Part shown: positions 12,613 to 23,570 of the stretch, one piece after another | Layout: each line of letters starts with the position of its first letter | How positions within the stretch are numbered: the first letter of the stretch is position 1 | NCBI RefSeq assembly: GCF_001411555.2 | Contig: NC_049910.1 | Span: forward strand, 28,181,150-28,245,149 | Reading direction: 5' to 3' | Source: Juglans regia | Lineage: Eukaryota; Streptophyta; Magnoliopsida; Fagales; Juglandaceae | DNA: 64,000 bases | The notes under the pieces: generated by a model | The model's database searches: none | What the model was told of the DNA's origin: nothing | The model's input: only the letters and a program-made list of their open reading frames with translations | Position numbers and translations under genes: made by a program

Positions 12613-13638
12613 AAAAATACATTTAAATCTCAGATGTTCCTTGGGAAAATACTTGCAACACTATAATATAATTTTCGAAGGATCACGGAGGTGCTAGAAG
12701 TGGCGGCACAACAATTAAATAGTGCAAAATGGACAAGGATCGTGGGTCTCAAAAACCCATCTTTTGAACGGGGACAAATGAGGACTTAGGATGGCTAGGG
12801 AAAGGCTTAGAGGTGTTGGTGAAGCTAATGGTGGTGCTGGTTGGCCATGGATGGTGGCATGGGCGGCGGTTGAAGGCCAAAATACCCAAATCAATAAATG
12901 AGCTAGAGGGGCTTCGATGGTGGCGGATCAGAGCTGAGGTTGGGTGGGTTAGGTAGCTGGGAGGCCGCTAGTGCTGTGGTGAAAAAATGGTGGCCAATGG
13001 TGGCGTGACGGCGGCGCTGAAATGAAAGAGAGCCGCGGCTTGAAGTAGTGCATGGAGGAGAATGGCGGCGAGGGAGGAGCTGAAAATGGAGGGGGATGGT
13101 CGCCGGTTGGAGGGGAAGAAATTGTGAGGGGAGATGGAGGCCACGGATAGTCCACGGCGGCGCACTGGGAGGAAGAAGAAATGGACGGGAAGAGGGGAGG
13201 GAGTTGTCATGCGCACAGGAGGAAAAAGCAGAGGAAAGAAGGAGAAAAAGGAAATGAAGGAAAAAGAAAATAAGTGAAGAAAAAAAAGGGAAAAAGAAAA
13301 AGTGAGTGAAAAAAATGAGGTATAGTCTTTCAATTTGGGGTCTCAAAACGGATCCAATGAAAATGATTTCAAAACGACAGTTGAAATAAAACTAATTTAA
13401 ACACAATGACTAGGTAAAATAAAATAATAAAATCCAACAATAAACTAATTTAAAACAAAGATCATTTTAAATAATGAACAATAATTAATAACAAGAAAAC
13501 ACATTGATTTAAATTGCACAGTTAAAATTCATAAAATAATACCACATAGATTATCTAAAATTTAAAACAAGAAAGCCCATAATCCTAAGAAATGCAATAA
13601 TTACTTAGTCAAAATACACGTAAATACGGAGTATCACA
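12613..13638 (-). repeat. LTR segment, second tandem U3-side half
   Basis: Starts at the AAAAATACATTTAAATCT segment, which is internal to a normal LTR (compare 11,624), and runs to the terminus at 13,638, next to CTATG. Either a tandem duplication inside the LTR or a second related insertion produced this arrangement. Confidence 0.65.
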
Positions 13639-14224
13639 CTATGTACTGGTATTGTTGCCCCTAATCGATTTCGTTTTGAGAACCTTGCAATTCATGGGCC
13701 TCTTCATCAATTATTTCATTTCCTTTATAAGATTTCCCAGTAGAGGCCATGAATCTTCTACAAGGATGCATTTGTTTAACTATTAGTAATGAATCACTCC
13801 CCATTATTACATCATAAATCCCATATGTAGACATACAAATTGACCTCTAAACATCCCTAGATCCTCAATCTCCTTTGGATCCAATACTCCCTTTGCTTTT
13901 TTACTTGCAACCATGTGCTCACTTCCCTGTCCTTCTATGTATATCACACCAACACCTGCTCTTTTCTTGTCACTACACATGGCGCCATTAACATTCAGCT
14001 TAAAACTCCCTTTTTGGCAAGATACTCCCAAAACATTCACCCAATAGTAGAGTTCTAATAATAGGACCTTGTTTTCTTTGTGATCTTTAAGAAATGCAAG
14101 ATCATGTTCTATTGCCTAATCCCTCCTGCTGTATTCTTTTTATAGTTTAATCTGGAGTTCTATATTCATTTACACTTCCCTATGTATCTGATTGCTTCTA
14201 TACCAGAAACCCCATGCATCCTAT
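13639..14224 (-). pseudogene. LINE remnant 1: RNase H-like domain
   Basis: At 13,807-14,040 the minus strand has a 77-codon open stretch with GSFKLNVNGA and AGVGVIY, the first strands of the RVT_3-type RNase H found at the C-terminus of plant L1 ORF2. Near 14,190-14,215 the strand also keeps AWGFWYR, the usual segment just upstream of that domain. The continuation to the 3' end is degenerate. LTR elements are inserted on both sides. Confidence 0.7.
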
Positions 14225-17200
14225 TGTGATGACCCGAGTTTTTGTCTAGGCTTGGCCCTTAGAATTTGTTCTAGGTTGCCATGGAATTTTAGGAGCCTTA
14301 GTTATTTTGGAAGGCCTTAGAACCCTTGATGTAGTAACTTAAGCCCAAGAGAAGAGTGGTCCTAGTTTACTTTGGAATTTCGGCCTTATTGGAAAAGTTT
14401 GGTCTAATGGTTTAGGCCTATGATCCAATTCTAAGTTGCTAGTGTTATGTGTCCTATGAACGTTATACCTTGAACCTAGTCTCGAAAGTGGGTTAAGGGG
14501 AAAGAGAGGTATAGGAAAGCACCAAGATGGGCTTACACGTCTATCCCATTGGGAAGTGATATGGGGTTTTTACAGAAGTTTTGCATTAGAAAATGAGGGG
14601 AGGCCTTTGGGATTTCGAATTTTGCTAGCTTTTGCCATGTGTGAAGCATGCACCAAGTTTTTAGAAGATTTTGTGATGAGACTTTTGTATCAAGGACAAG
14701 TTTTACCTTAGGGTTTCGGCTAGCATACTCGCAAGCATTCCATTCACTTGCCACTTGTCACTTACTGCATTTTGGACCAATAGTATGTGAAAGGTCACCT
14801 AGGGAATGAATATTGGGAAGATGAAGCAACACCTTGGGTAAGGAAAAATGGAGAGGATGGCTAGGGCTATGGCACACGCCCAATGTCACTTGTCTTCCAT
14901 GCCAAGAGTTACTTGTTGGGAATAGGAAAAGACATGCATGGTTTTACCAAGTTACCCCTTTGAAAGATATTTACTTGTTTAAGGAAAAGAAGGGCATAGG
15001 AGGGAAAAAAAGGGATTTTCGGCCGAGGAAAGAAGTCCTACATTCTTCCCAATGTAATCTAAGTGGGGAACTCCAAGAGGCTTTTCTGTTTTAGAGAGAG
15101 GGAGAAGAAGAAACCTTGCCACGAGGGAAGTGAAGGGTCTCATATTTAAAGAGAAGGGTTCACACCTGGGAGGCTTTTCCCTTGCCATTTTTCGGATTTT
15201 GCATGAGCCTCCATTCTCTCCACACAATTTTCCCACGTTCCTTTGAAAGCTCTATCATTTTCTTGTGTTTTCTCCCCAACCAAACAAGGAAGATCCTTGC
15301 AAGAGAAGGATTTCGGCACTACCCAAGGATTAGTAAGGTAAGGATCGGTTTCTCGTAAGTCTTGCACATACACAACTCTTTTCTCAATCCGAAAATGAGA
15401 TTCAAATCTCATTAGACTTTGAGGAAGATAGAACACACACACTTTCTACTATTTTCTTGGAAATAACCTAGGGTTTCTAAGAGAAACCCTTGAGGCCGAA
15501 TAGTGAAAGGGGACTTCATCCTCCATGTTTCGACCATCACATGCATTCTTGCCTTGTGAGTGAAATGAAGGGGGTTTTAACCTAAAAATGCTAGAAGCCG
15601 AATGGTTTAAGACCAAGTGATGCCCGATAAACACACACACACACTCAAGAACATGAGATGGGGTTTTAGATGCTCTTTCTAATATAGTATGTTCGGATCT
15701 ACAGCTTGCTAGTATTCCTTTACGAGGATTTTGTAAGTATACACTCAACTTACTCTTGGTTAATATTCATATATGATTGTGTAAATCCTTCCGTGGTTGT
15801 TGATTGTTTTGTTTGTTATCTTGGTTGTTTGTTTGAATATGTTAGTATGATCTTAAGTAACTTTAAGGAAGAAACTATATGTCTCAGATTTATGATGAAA
15901 ATGCCATGAAACATGCATATGAGTTTTGGTTTTCACTTGTCTCAGGTTGATGGTTTATGTAATTTGAAGTTGCGGTTTGAATAGGCTTTGAAAGTTTCAA
16001 ACTTAGTCACAAATCTATGTTTTCATGTTTTGTTTCACTATGTCTTGACTTCTATCTTATATGCTTGAAGTTTAGAACATGTTTATGTGATGAATCTTCA
16101 TGTTTTTGTGCCTATGAGTTTCGGCCTAAGCAAGTTTTTATGGTTCTATGTACATGTTTTGATATCTATCATGGTTTATGTGATCATGCTATGAAATGAA
16201 TATGTTATGCTTGGTTGTTTCATACACGACATTTCATATGACATATGTGAAGTATTAGTAAGCATGTTTAATTCTCATGTCACATGCATTTGGGGAAGAA
16301 GTGTTTTCAAAGAAGTATTTTCAAAGAAGTGTTTTTTCTAAAAAAATAGTATTTTCAAAGAAAAATTTTTTATCACGACCCCAAGTGCTAGGGTGGAGGA
16401 ATGTCCTAGTGGAACTCCTCTGTCCATTCTGGAGTGCTTAAGAATGAAGTGGTAACCCCTGGGTCGACGAATAATAGTCGACGAGTCTCGAATGGATTCT
16501 TTTTAAAGGATGCCGAAGTGAGGAAGCATCAAATGCTAGTGGGTGCATAAGGCATGTAACCCAATGAAGTATGGTCGAGTTAATATGATTCTCTGTTTAT
16601 GACGTATTCATTACGGTGCACGGACCGTTGATCGTGCGGTAACTAGCAGGAACACGTGGTGCAAGGAGGGGAGCCGTGTTGTGTCCATCCTCTGAGCAAG
16701 AATAAGAGCTCATAGGATAATAGTCACTTGATGAAAATCTCATGATATGTTAAGAATCACTCGATGCAAAATCTTGTGAAATGTTCTGGTAAGGCAAGTT
16801 TTGAATAAGTTCACGTGAATCAGAAAAGTTAAGAAGTTTTTATGGAAAGCTTAAGAATCTGTTATAAGTCTTTTGAAAATGGTCAAGTGCATAAGTCAAG
16901 TTCTGGTTAAGGCATAAGTCAAATACATGTCCATGCACGCATATCATAATATACCTTTTGTATGCTTGTGTTAACTGTTGTCTGTTGTGTGATTACTTTG
17001 TGAGATTTCTGGAAATCTCATTCTGGTAGTTTCCACTACCATTCTCAAACCGAAATGGTAAAAGTTGTGACATGTTTAGCAAAAGACGACTATGACCAAG
17101 ATGAAGAGAACGGCACCTCCTCCTTTGGAGAGGATTGTGCCTAAGCTGGCATAAGTCAAGTTCTGGTTAAGGCATAAGTCAAATACATGTCCATGCACGC

Positions 17201-17770
17201 ATATCATAATATACCTTTTGTATGCTTATGTTAACTATGGTATGTTGTGTGATTACTTTGTGAGATTTCTTGAAATCTCGTTCTGATAGTTTCCACTACC
17301 ATTCTCAAACCGAAATGATAGAAGTTGTGACATGTTTAGTAAAAGACGACTATGACCAAGAGGAAGAGAACGACACCTCCTCCTCCGAAGAGGATTGTGC
17401 CTAAGATGGCCATGAATCATCCTGAGCGCTCCATCCTGGAGTGACTCGAGGCCATTGATCGGGAGATCACGGGTATACTCAAATTCATTACCGAGTTCAA
17501 GCGGCGCAACAACGGGGACAAGGATAAGGATTTGGACAATGTTTAGGGTTATGATATTAGTTATGGTGCCATGTTCTTTGCAATTGCTTATCGCGTTGCT
17601 TAGTTTATCTGACTTTTATTAATTTTTCCGCTGCTATGCTATTGCATACTCCTAGTGTACTTAGGTGCATAGCATATTACCTATCATGTACGAGGGGTGT
17701 GTAGTCTTGTGTTACATGTCCTGGCGTCTCAGTCATCGTCCAATCCCAAGCGGGGGCTAGGGGTGCCACA
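14225..17770 (+). mobile_element. Long LTR-like unit (3.5 kb), probably a solo LTR or LARD
   Basis: Begins TGTGATGACCCGAG and ends GGGGTGCCACA, the usual ends of a gypsy-type LTR. Flanks are CCTAT on the left and ACTAT on the right, a 4-of-5 match for a target duplication. No gag or pol motif lies inside. It carries an internal 260-bp tandem duplication. It is inserted in LINE remnant 1. Confidence 0.6.
16890..17409. repeat. 260-bp tandem duplication inside the 3.5-kb LTR
   Basis: 16,890-17,149 is repeated at 17,150-17,409, starting with CATAAGTCAAGTTCTGG and ending near GATTGTGCCTAAG, with few substitutions. Copy 1 begins at base 16,890 and copy 2 at 17,150. Confidence 0.9.
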
Positions 17771-18280
17771 ACTATCATTAGGAATTTTTCTACGTCTTCT
17801 TTCCCACCTCTATCTGAGCCAATTCAATGAAAACTTTCTTCTTGCCAGTGTCATATACAAGTGGTAAGTGTTTTCTCTAGTTCTTTGTAAAAATAAGGAG
17901 TATTAAATGCATGCTTAGTGTCAGGTACTGCTCCCCTGCAAAAATCCATTCTCATCTGTCATCACTCTTCTTTGATCAAAATATTCTTTATTGTATATAT
18001 ATTCTTGCAGGTTGTCCAAGAATATCTATTCAGCTTATGCATGATCTGTAAATACCAGAAGCCATTCCAAACCATCCACAAGGTAATTGTGTTTATCATG
18101 ATGGTTTTAGAATGTGGGAAATAGAAAGTATTTTTGACAAATTCCAATAATCGTTGTAAATTTGCAAATGTGAATCTTATTGGGCATCCAACATGCAACG
18201 AGGTGATAACTTTTGGAAAAGATTTTTGGCACTTTTTTCAATGATTTCCGGGCACTAAAAAAGTCTATTTTCTTGTAGTG
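17771..18280. other. LINE remnant and a CACTA-type terminus
   Basis: The left part continues LINE remnant 1 in degenerate form. The right part ends with TTTTCTTGTAGTG at 18,268-18,280, the exact reverse complement of the canonical CACTA transposon terminus CACTACAAGAAAA. The partner terminus was not found in the window. Confidence 0.45.
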
Positions 18281-18631
18281 ACATTTTGTCAACGCATATT
18301 TTATTGATAAAAAAAGTCAAACTTTCATCTATTAGAAAATCTCAAGGGTAGGACACTTGGTAAGTCAATAGACATGCGCTTGAATGAATGAAAGAGCAAA
18401 AGATGCTTACAAGTACTCTTGATATTGTAAATGATACATCTTGAAATATGTGTTCTTGCTTATGAGATATATCTTGAACTTGAGAGAAATTGATAAATCT
18501 ATCTTGGAAAGGTGGTGGGAAATATGTGAAATACACTCCACAAAGGTGGTATAGTACTTTGCTTGTGTTGAGAATGAGGAAATCACTTCTTCTTTTTTAA
18601 CTGAGAATAACAATTTTGCATAAACAACATA
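18281..18631. other. 3' flank of LINE 2, no gene
   Basis: Non-coding AT-rich stretch following the stop of the LINE 2 RNase H; a short T-run at about 18,593-18,598 may be its poly-A end on the minus strand. Confidence 0.4.
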
Positions 18632-18983
18632 TTACAAAGTTTCTGAGGAAACTATTTGATTAATACAAACATGTATGCTCTCAAGATCATAAAGATCAAT
18701 TTCACATAAAAGGGCATCCTTGGCAAGCATGTGAGCAGCCATATTAGCATCCCTTTCAGTATGACAAACACTCCAAGTTGCAAATGATCCTAATACATTT
18801 TTAGTGTCTTCAATGATTAATTCACTTGGACTCCAATCCTCCAAGGAATTCTGCATCTTCTTGATCACCTACATTGAATCACCTTCAAGAATGAAATCAT
18901 GAATCCCGACTTCTTTACAGAAGAGGACCGCCATCATCATGGCATATGCCTCTGTAGTGCATGGAGATAGTGTGAAATTCCTT
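18632..18983 (-). pseudogene. LINE RNase H, C-terminal half (cut by LTR)
   Basis: The minus strand reads FTLSPCTTEAYAMMMAVLF, then DFILEGDSM, a stop, and then an open 78-codon stretch (18,632-18,868) with SVCHTERDANMAAHMLAKDAL. The TEA-A, LEGDS and R..N..AH.LA motifs are the RVT_3 RNase H active-site segments. The N-terminal half (NWDVAINEPKSLIGIGAFLRD) is on the far side of the solo LTR, at about 21,190-21,271. Confidence 0.8.
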
Positions 18984-18988
18984 CTAGC

Positions 18989-21171
18989 TGTAACACCCCT
19001 TATTTTAGTGTATTTTTACTGAAGGAATTATTTTTATGGATTCAAAAATTTATTCTCTTATTTTAAAATTGTTGGATTTTAGTGGGTTATTTTTATGATT
19101 TTTAGTTTGTGAAAATTATATTTTGAAGTACTTTCTTATTATTAATTATTGTTATACATTTAAAATCTCTTTATTCTAAATTAATTACTGTGGGATTTAA
19201 TTATTTTAATTTCACTTTACCATTAACTTTAAATTATTTTATTTAACTTGTGGTTTTGAAATCGTTTCCGTTGGATCATTTTTGTGACCCAAGTTATGAG
19301 GATTGGACCTCTTTTCTTTCCCTACATTTTTTCTTTTCCTCTTTTCTTTTCCTTTTCTTTTTCCTTTTCTTCTTCTCTTTTCTTTTTCTTTTTCTTCTTC
19401 TTTCCCTCCCTTCCCGCGCGCAACGTCCACCCTCTCTCTCTTACCGTGCGTTTCCTTCATCTCCTCCTAGCCGCCACCTCGCGCCGCCGTGCCCGACACC
19501 GCCCAGCCCACTGCCTCCCCCACCGGCCGACGACACCACCCCACAAATCTCAGCCTCTAACTCGCCGCCAATAGCCCCCACACACCATACCAAGCCGCGG
19601 CGTTCTCTTCACTTCAGCGCCGCCGTCGCGCCACCTCCAACCACAATTTCTTCACCACTTCATCCTCGACCCCTTAGCAACCCAATGGACCCAACCTCAC
19701 CTCCGATCCGTCACTGGTGAAGCACATTCATCAACATTTTCGTTTTGGGCTCTTTGGTCTTCTACCGCGGCCCACGCCGCCACCCACGGCCAACCTTCAC
19801 CACCACTAGCTTCACCGACCTCCTTAGACCCTACCATATCAATTTTGGGTCTTCGTTAGTGGGTCTTTGAGACCCACGGCCACAGTGTATTTTACACTGT
19901 TACGTTGCTCAGACGTCACTTCTTGCAGCTTCATGATCCTTCGGAAATTGCTATATAGCACTGTAAGTATTTCTCCAAAGAACTTTCGTAATTTAAATGT
20001 GTTTTTGCACTAACTCATTTCACTGTATTTGATTGGTTTTTCCGGACTGAATCCAAGGAGTTCGGGGGTCGGATGGACTGAGGAACGGAGTTGATTGATT
20101 GGTTTGTTTGGGTTTGGTTATTGATGGTTATGGATTAGTGTGGGTACGTGTACATCTCATTATTTCATGCATGTTCATGTTTGTAAAGGAAACTGGGTTT
20201 CCGTGTATTGCATTCATGCTCATGTGGTATTGAAAACTGGGTTTTCATGTGAAACTATTTGTTGGGTGCGTGTGTATCACGAACCCCGAGCCGAGATGGG
20301 GTGTTATCTCGGTGGAGCTCCTCTGGTCACTCGGGAGCGTAATATACTGAGTGACGTCCCCTGGATTGTCGTCGGGCGACAATGGAATCGGACGAGAGAG
20401 TCTCGTGCCGACTCCGTGGTCCTTCTGCTGGTGGGGACTAGAGGATGCTTGGCAACGTACGCCCTGGGCACGGAACTGGGCATCGCTCGTTGTGTAGTAG
20501 ATGTTTTACCACGAACGTGTTGGGCGCGTAAGTGGGCATCGCTATGAAGCCAGAGTGTGCGGATGACCTATAGGGGAGATCATGGTGCATACGTTAAAAA
20601 TGGACTATTTTCTGGAAAAATAGCGTGAGTTGGATTTTGTGTAAACCATTTTCTGGGAAAATGTGTTATGGATTATTTTTGGCCAACTGAGATTTTGGTG
20701 TGCGTTGGAAATATTCATTTTCGGGAAAAATGACGTTTTTTGAGGATATTGCATATTTTGTCATGTGCATGCATGTTGGTTGTCTTAAATGCATTTTATT
20801 CCTGAGGATTGTTTGGTTTGTACTTACCTGCGGTACCATGTTTGGTAACGCAGATTTTGATGCAGAGGAGGATGAGGGCGAGCCTGAGGGGACGGCTCCG
20901 CCCTACGAGTGATCTGGGATCACTTGCTTAGTTATTTGAAATTATTGTATTATATTTTATTTTGGGATGATTGTATAACTACTAATTAAACCTCTTCTGA
21001 TGTTTACATTGAATTTAAATTCTGGTACTTAGTTGACTAATCCGCTGCGTTATTTTGTACACTGTTGTATGTACACACACTTGGCACTTTCGTTGGGATG
21101 CGTGACCGTGTTGTCACCATCCGGGCGTTTCATTCCCTGTGTTTTTATTAAAAGGGGTTGGGGGCGCCACA
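18989..21171 (+). repeat. Solo LTR, 2,183 bp, 2.2-kb gypsy family, TSD CTAGC
   Basis: Starts TGTAACACCCC and ends GGGGGCGCCACA, with CTAGC at 18,984-18,988 and again at 21,172-21,176. No internal sequence is attached on either side; LINE RNase H continues on both sides. It therefore arose by recombination between the two LTRs of a complete insertion. It is near-identical in layout to 33,952-36,135 and 39,902-42,110. Confidence 0.93.
20605..20733. repeat. Cluster of three short palindromes in the LTR
   Basis: CTATTTTCTGGAAAAATAG (20,605-20,623), CATTTTCTGGGAAAATG (20,647-20,663) and TCATTTTCGGGAAAAATGA (20,715-20,733) are near-perfect inverted repeats with the same core. Equivalent clusters occur in the other LTR copies. 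Confidence 0.85.
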
Positions 21172-21299
21172 CTAGCTCTAAGTGCGCCAAGAACGAATCT
21201 TTGTAGTCTCTAAGAAATGCTCCAATTCCAATCAAGCTCTTGGGTTCATTGATAGCAACATCCCAATTCATTTTGTACTTTCCTTCTGGGGGTTTTTTC

Positions 21300-22061
21300 C
21301 AACTCTAAACACTAAGTGAGTATGCAGTAGTTGTAGCAGTAGGGACAATTGTCTTAATGGCTTTAAAACATCTTAGATCTTCACAGGCTTTATGGATAAT
21401 AGCATTAGGGTGCCTAAATGTTTTTTCATGCAAGAATTCATTTCTCTTAGACTAGATGAGTCTTAAGATCAGCCCATCTTCTTCTAGAGCATGAAGTGTC
21501 ACTTTTCCTAACACTTGTTCCCAAATAGATTTAAAACTGGTACCTTCTAGAGATGGTTTCTGTAAAGGTATGCTTGTTTGACACCAAACATCTTGACCAG
21601 CCCCACAGCTCCATAGCACATGTTTAGATTATTCCTCCTCTAGATGACAAATGGGACATAGGTTATCATTTATAATTTTTCTCGTATACATATTGGTAAA
21701 GGTTGGTAAAGCCTCATTACATGCTCTCCACAGGAATATTCTTACAACATTTGGCCGTTGTAATTTCCACAAAGCTATCCAAGATTTTTGTTGATCTTGA
21801 CCATTTGAGGTACCGCATTCTTTGTTAGATTGTAGGTCTCTATGAAGATAATAGGCACTCTTTATAGAGAAGATGACATTGCTTATGCCTTCCCAAGTCA
21901 GTCAATCCACTCTGTTGCTCATGCTGATGGGTATGCTCTTAATGACATCCACTATATTATGAGCGAACAGTCTAGAAATTAGATCTTCATCCCATTTCTT
22001 GAGAATTGGGTTTATTAAATCAGCCACTCAAATCACTTCTTCTGTTCCATTGCTGCAATTG
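21300..22061 (-). pseudogene. LINE zf-RVT / linker region, degenerate
   Basis: The minus strand contains the zf-RVT signature (a WKLQRPNVVRIFLWRAC-like stretch, then CPICHLEEE and HVLWSC) followed by a tail leading into RNase H, with several in-frame stops. It joins the RT to the RNase H of the same LINE. Confidence 0.7.
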
Positions 22062-23570
22062 TTAGAAGGTAGAAAATGTGGTTTTCATAGCCATTTGTCC
22101 TCCCATATCTTCACTTTTGAGCCATTCCCAATCCACCTTGATATTTAAGTTTGTTGAGTTTACTCCATTTGAATGAATCTTTGATTGATCCTCATTGAAA
22201 CCCCACCAAAATTTCCTTGATAACTGGTCCAGTCTATTGCTAATGGATAGATGTAGAAGAAATATCCCTATGGTATAAGTAGGGATGGCTTGCAAAACAG
22301 ATTTGAGTAGCACCACCTTCCCAGCTACTGATAAGCAATTTGTTTTCCAATTTTTTATTCGAGACCACACTCTATCAATAAGGCCATGAAAGGATGCAGC
22401 TTTGGCTCTTCCAATCATTGCTAGGAGACCAACGTATTTCTCAAAGGAACCTGTTAAGTGCATTCCAACAATTTGTAGGATAGTTCTCTTATTCTCAGGT
22501 GAAGTATTTTTGCTGAAAAATATGGATGATTTTTCCTTATTTAACATCTTACCAGAAGCAAGTTCATATGGAGTCAATAGCCTCATTAATCTACTCCATT
22601 CAAGATAATTGGATTTACAAAATATCATGCAGTCATCAGCAAAAAATAGATGATTCACTCCTGTAGGACCTCTTCCCATTGGAACACTAGTGATAATTCC
22701 ATTCATCTCAGCCTTATTAAGGAGACATGATAATACCTTTCCACAAAGAATAAAAAGGTAAGGGGATAGAGGATCCCCTTGCCTTAGTCCTCGGGAGGGC
22801 TTGAAACTATTTTGAGGTTCACCATTGATAAGAATTGAATAAGATACTGAACTAATACAGTTCATTACCAATGAGATCCATTTTCTATCGAACCCCAGTT
22901 TGCGCATCATAGAGGATAGAAAGGACCACTCCACACGATCAAATACCTTGCTCATACCAAGTTTGAAAGCCATGAACCCTAATTTTCCTTGCATTCTAGT
23001 TGACATTGAATGAAGAGTTTCGTAAGCCACCGAGATGTTATCAGTGATGGTCCTACCTGTTACAAAAGCACTTTGATTCATGTAGATGATATTAGGTAAT
23101 ACAACCTTTAGCCTATTTGATATCACCTTTGCAACAATTTTGTAGATCGCATTACATAAGTTAATAGGTCTGAAATCTAAAACTTTCATGGGATCTTTTA
23201 CCTTTGGAATTGGGGTGATGAAGGTATCATTGACACCCTCTAATGACTCTCCTTTGTTTAGAATTTTGAATACAAAGCAGCATACTTCTTTGTCAAGTAG
23301 TTCCCAATCAGAATGATAAAATAAAGCTGGGAAACCATTAGGGCCTGGAGAGCCTAAACCATTCATCTGAAATATTGCCACATTGACCTCCCCTTCACTT
23401 AATTCCTTCAAGAGTATTTCATTCATCTCAGGTGTCACTTTGTTGGATGTATTCATGAGACATTCTTCAATGCCAAATGGATGAGTGGTGGAGAAAAGTT
23501 CAGAGAAATAGTTAGAGAATGTAGACCCAGTCTGTTGTTTTTCAGTCACCAACACATTTCTACTGTCCAA
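22062..23570 (-). pseudogene. LINE reverse transcriptase (ORF2 part), long open frame
   Basis: A 502-codon uninterrupted frame covers the RT fingers and palm. Visible motifs are GPNGFPALFYH, FRPINLCNAIYK, NQSAFVTGR, SRGLRQGDPLSPYLFILC and the catalytic FFADD at about 22,632-22,646. These are the conserved blocks of the plant L1 RT domain (RVT_1). In an active element this enzyme primes cDNA synthesis from nicked genomic DNA. An expected catalytic aspartate segment appears as FKLGMSKVFDRVEW, where the usual form is LDMSKA(Y/F)DRVEW, so the first motif-A aspartate is replaced by glycine. The frame ends near 22,062 before the zf-RVT region. No promoter or ORF1 is visible, so it is best treated as a transposon relic with an unusually well preserved frame. 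Confidence 0.85.

Larger units (their letters stand above)
6108..13638 (-). mobile_element. Non-coding LTR retrotransposon (LARD-like), CTATG target duplication
   Basis: This unit starts TGTGGCGCC and ends TATCACA and is flanked by CTATG at 6,103-6,107 and 13,639-13,643. It reads right to left: a composite 5' LTR (about 11,396-13,638), an internal region without gag or pol, a purine-rich tract at 8,392-8,401 and the 3' LTR (6,108-8,391). The absence of coding capacity with a retained polypurine tract suggests a large non-autonomous derivative moved by a relative's proteins. The LTRs are related to the plus-strand 2.2-kb LTR family elsewhere in the window. Confidence 0.7.

Noticed and set aside
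20140..20547. Open frame in the LTR repeated at 35,223-35,750 and 41,172-41,453 (GSRADS-VLLLVGTRGCLATYAL)
   Set aside because: Shared because the LTR copies are related. Starts and ends differ between copies, there is no known motif, and it lies in an LTR. Testing for selection would need many copies.
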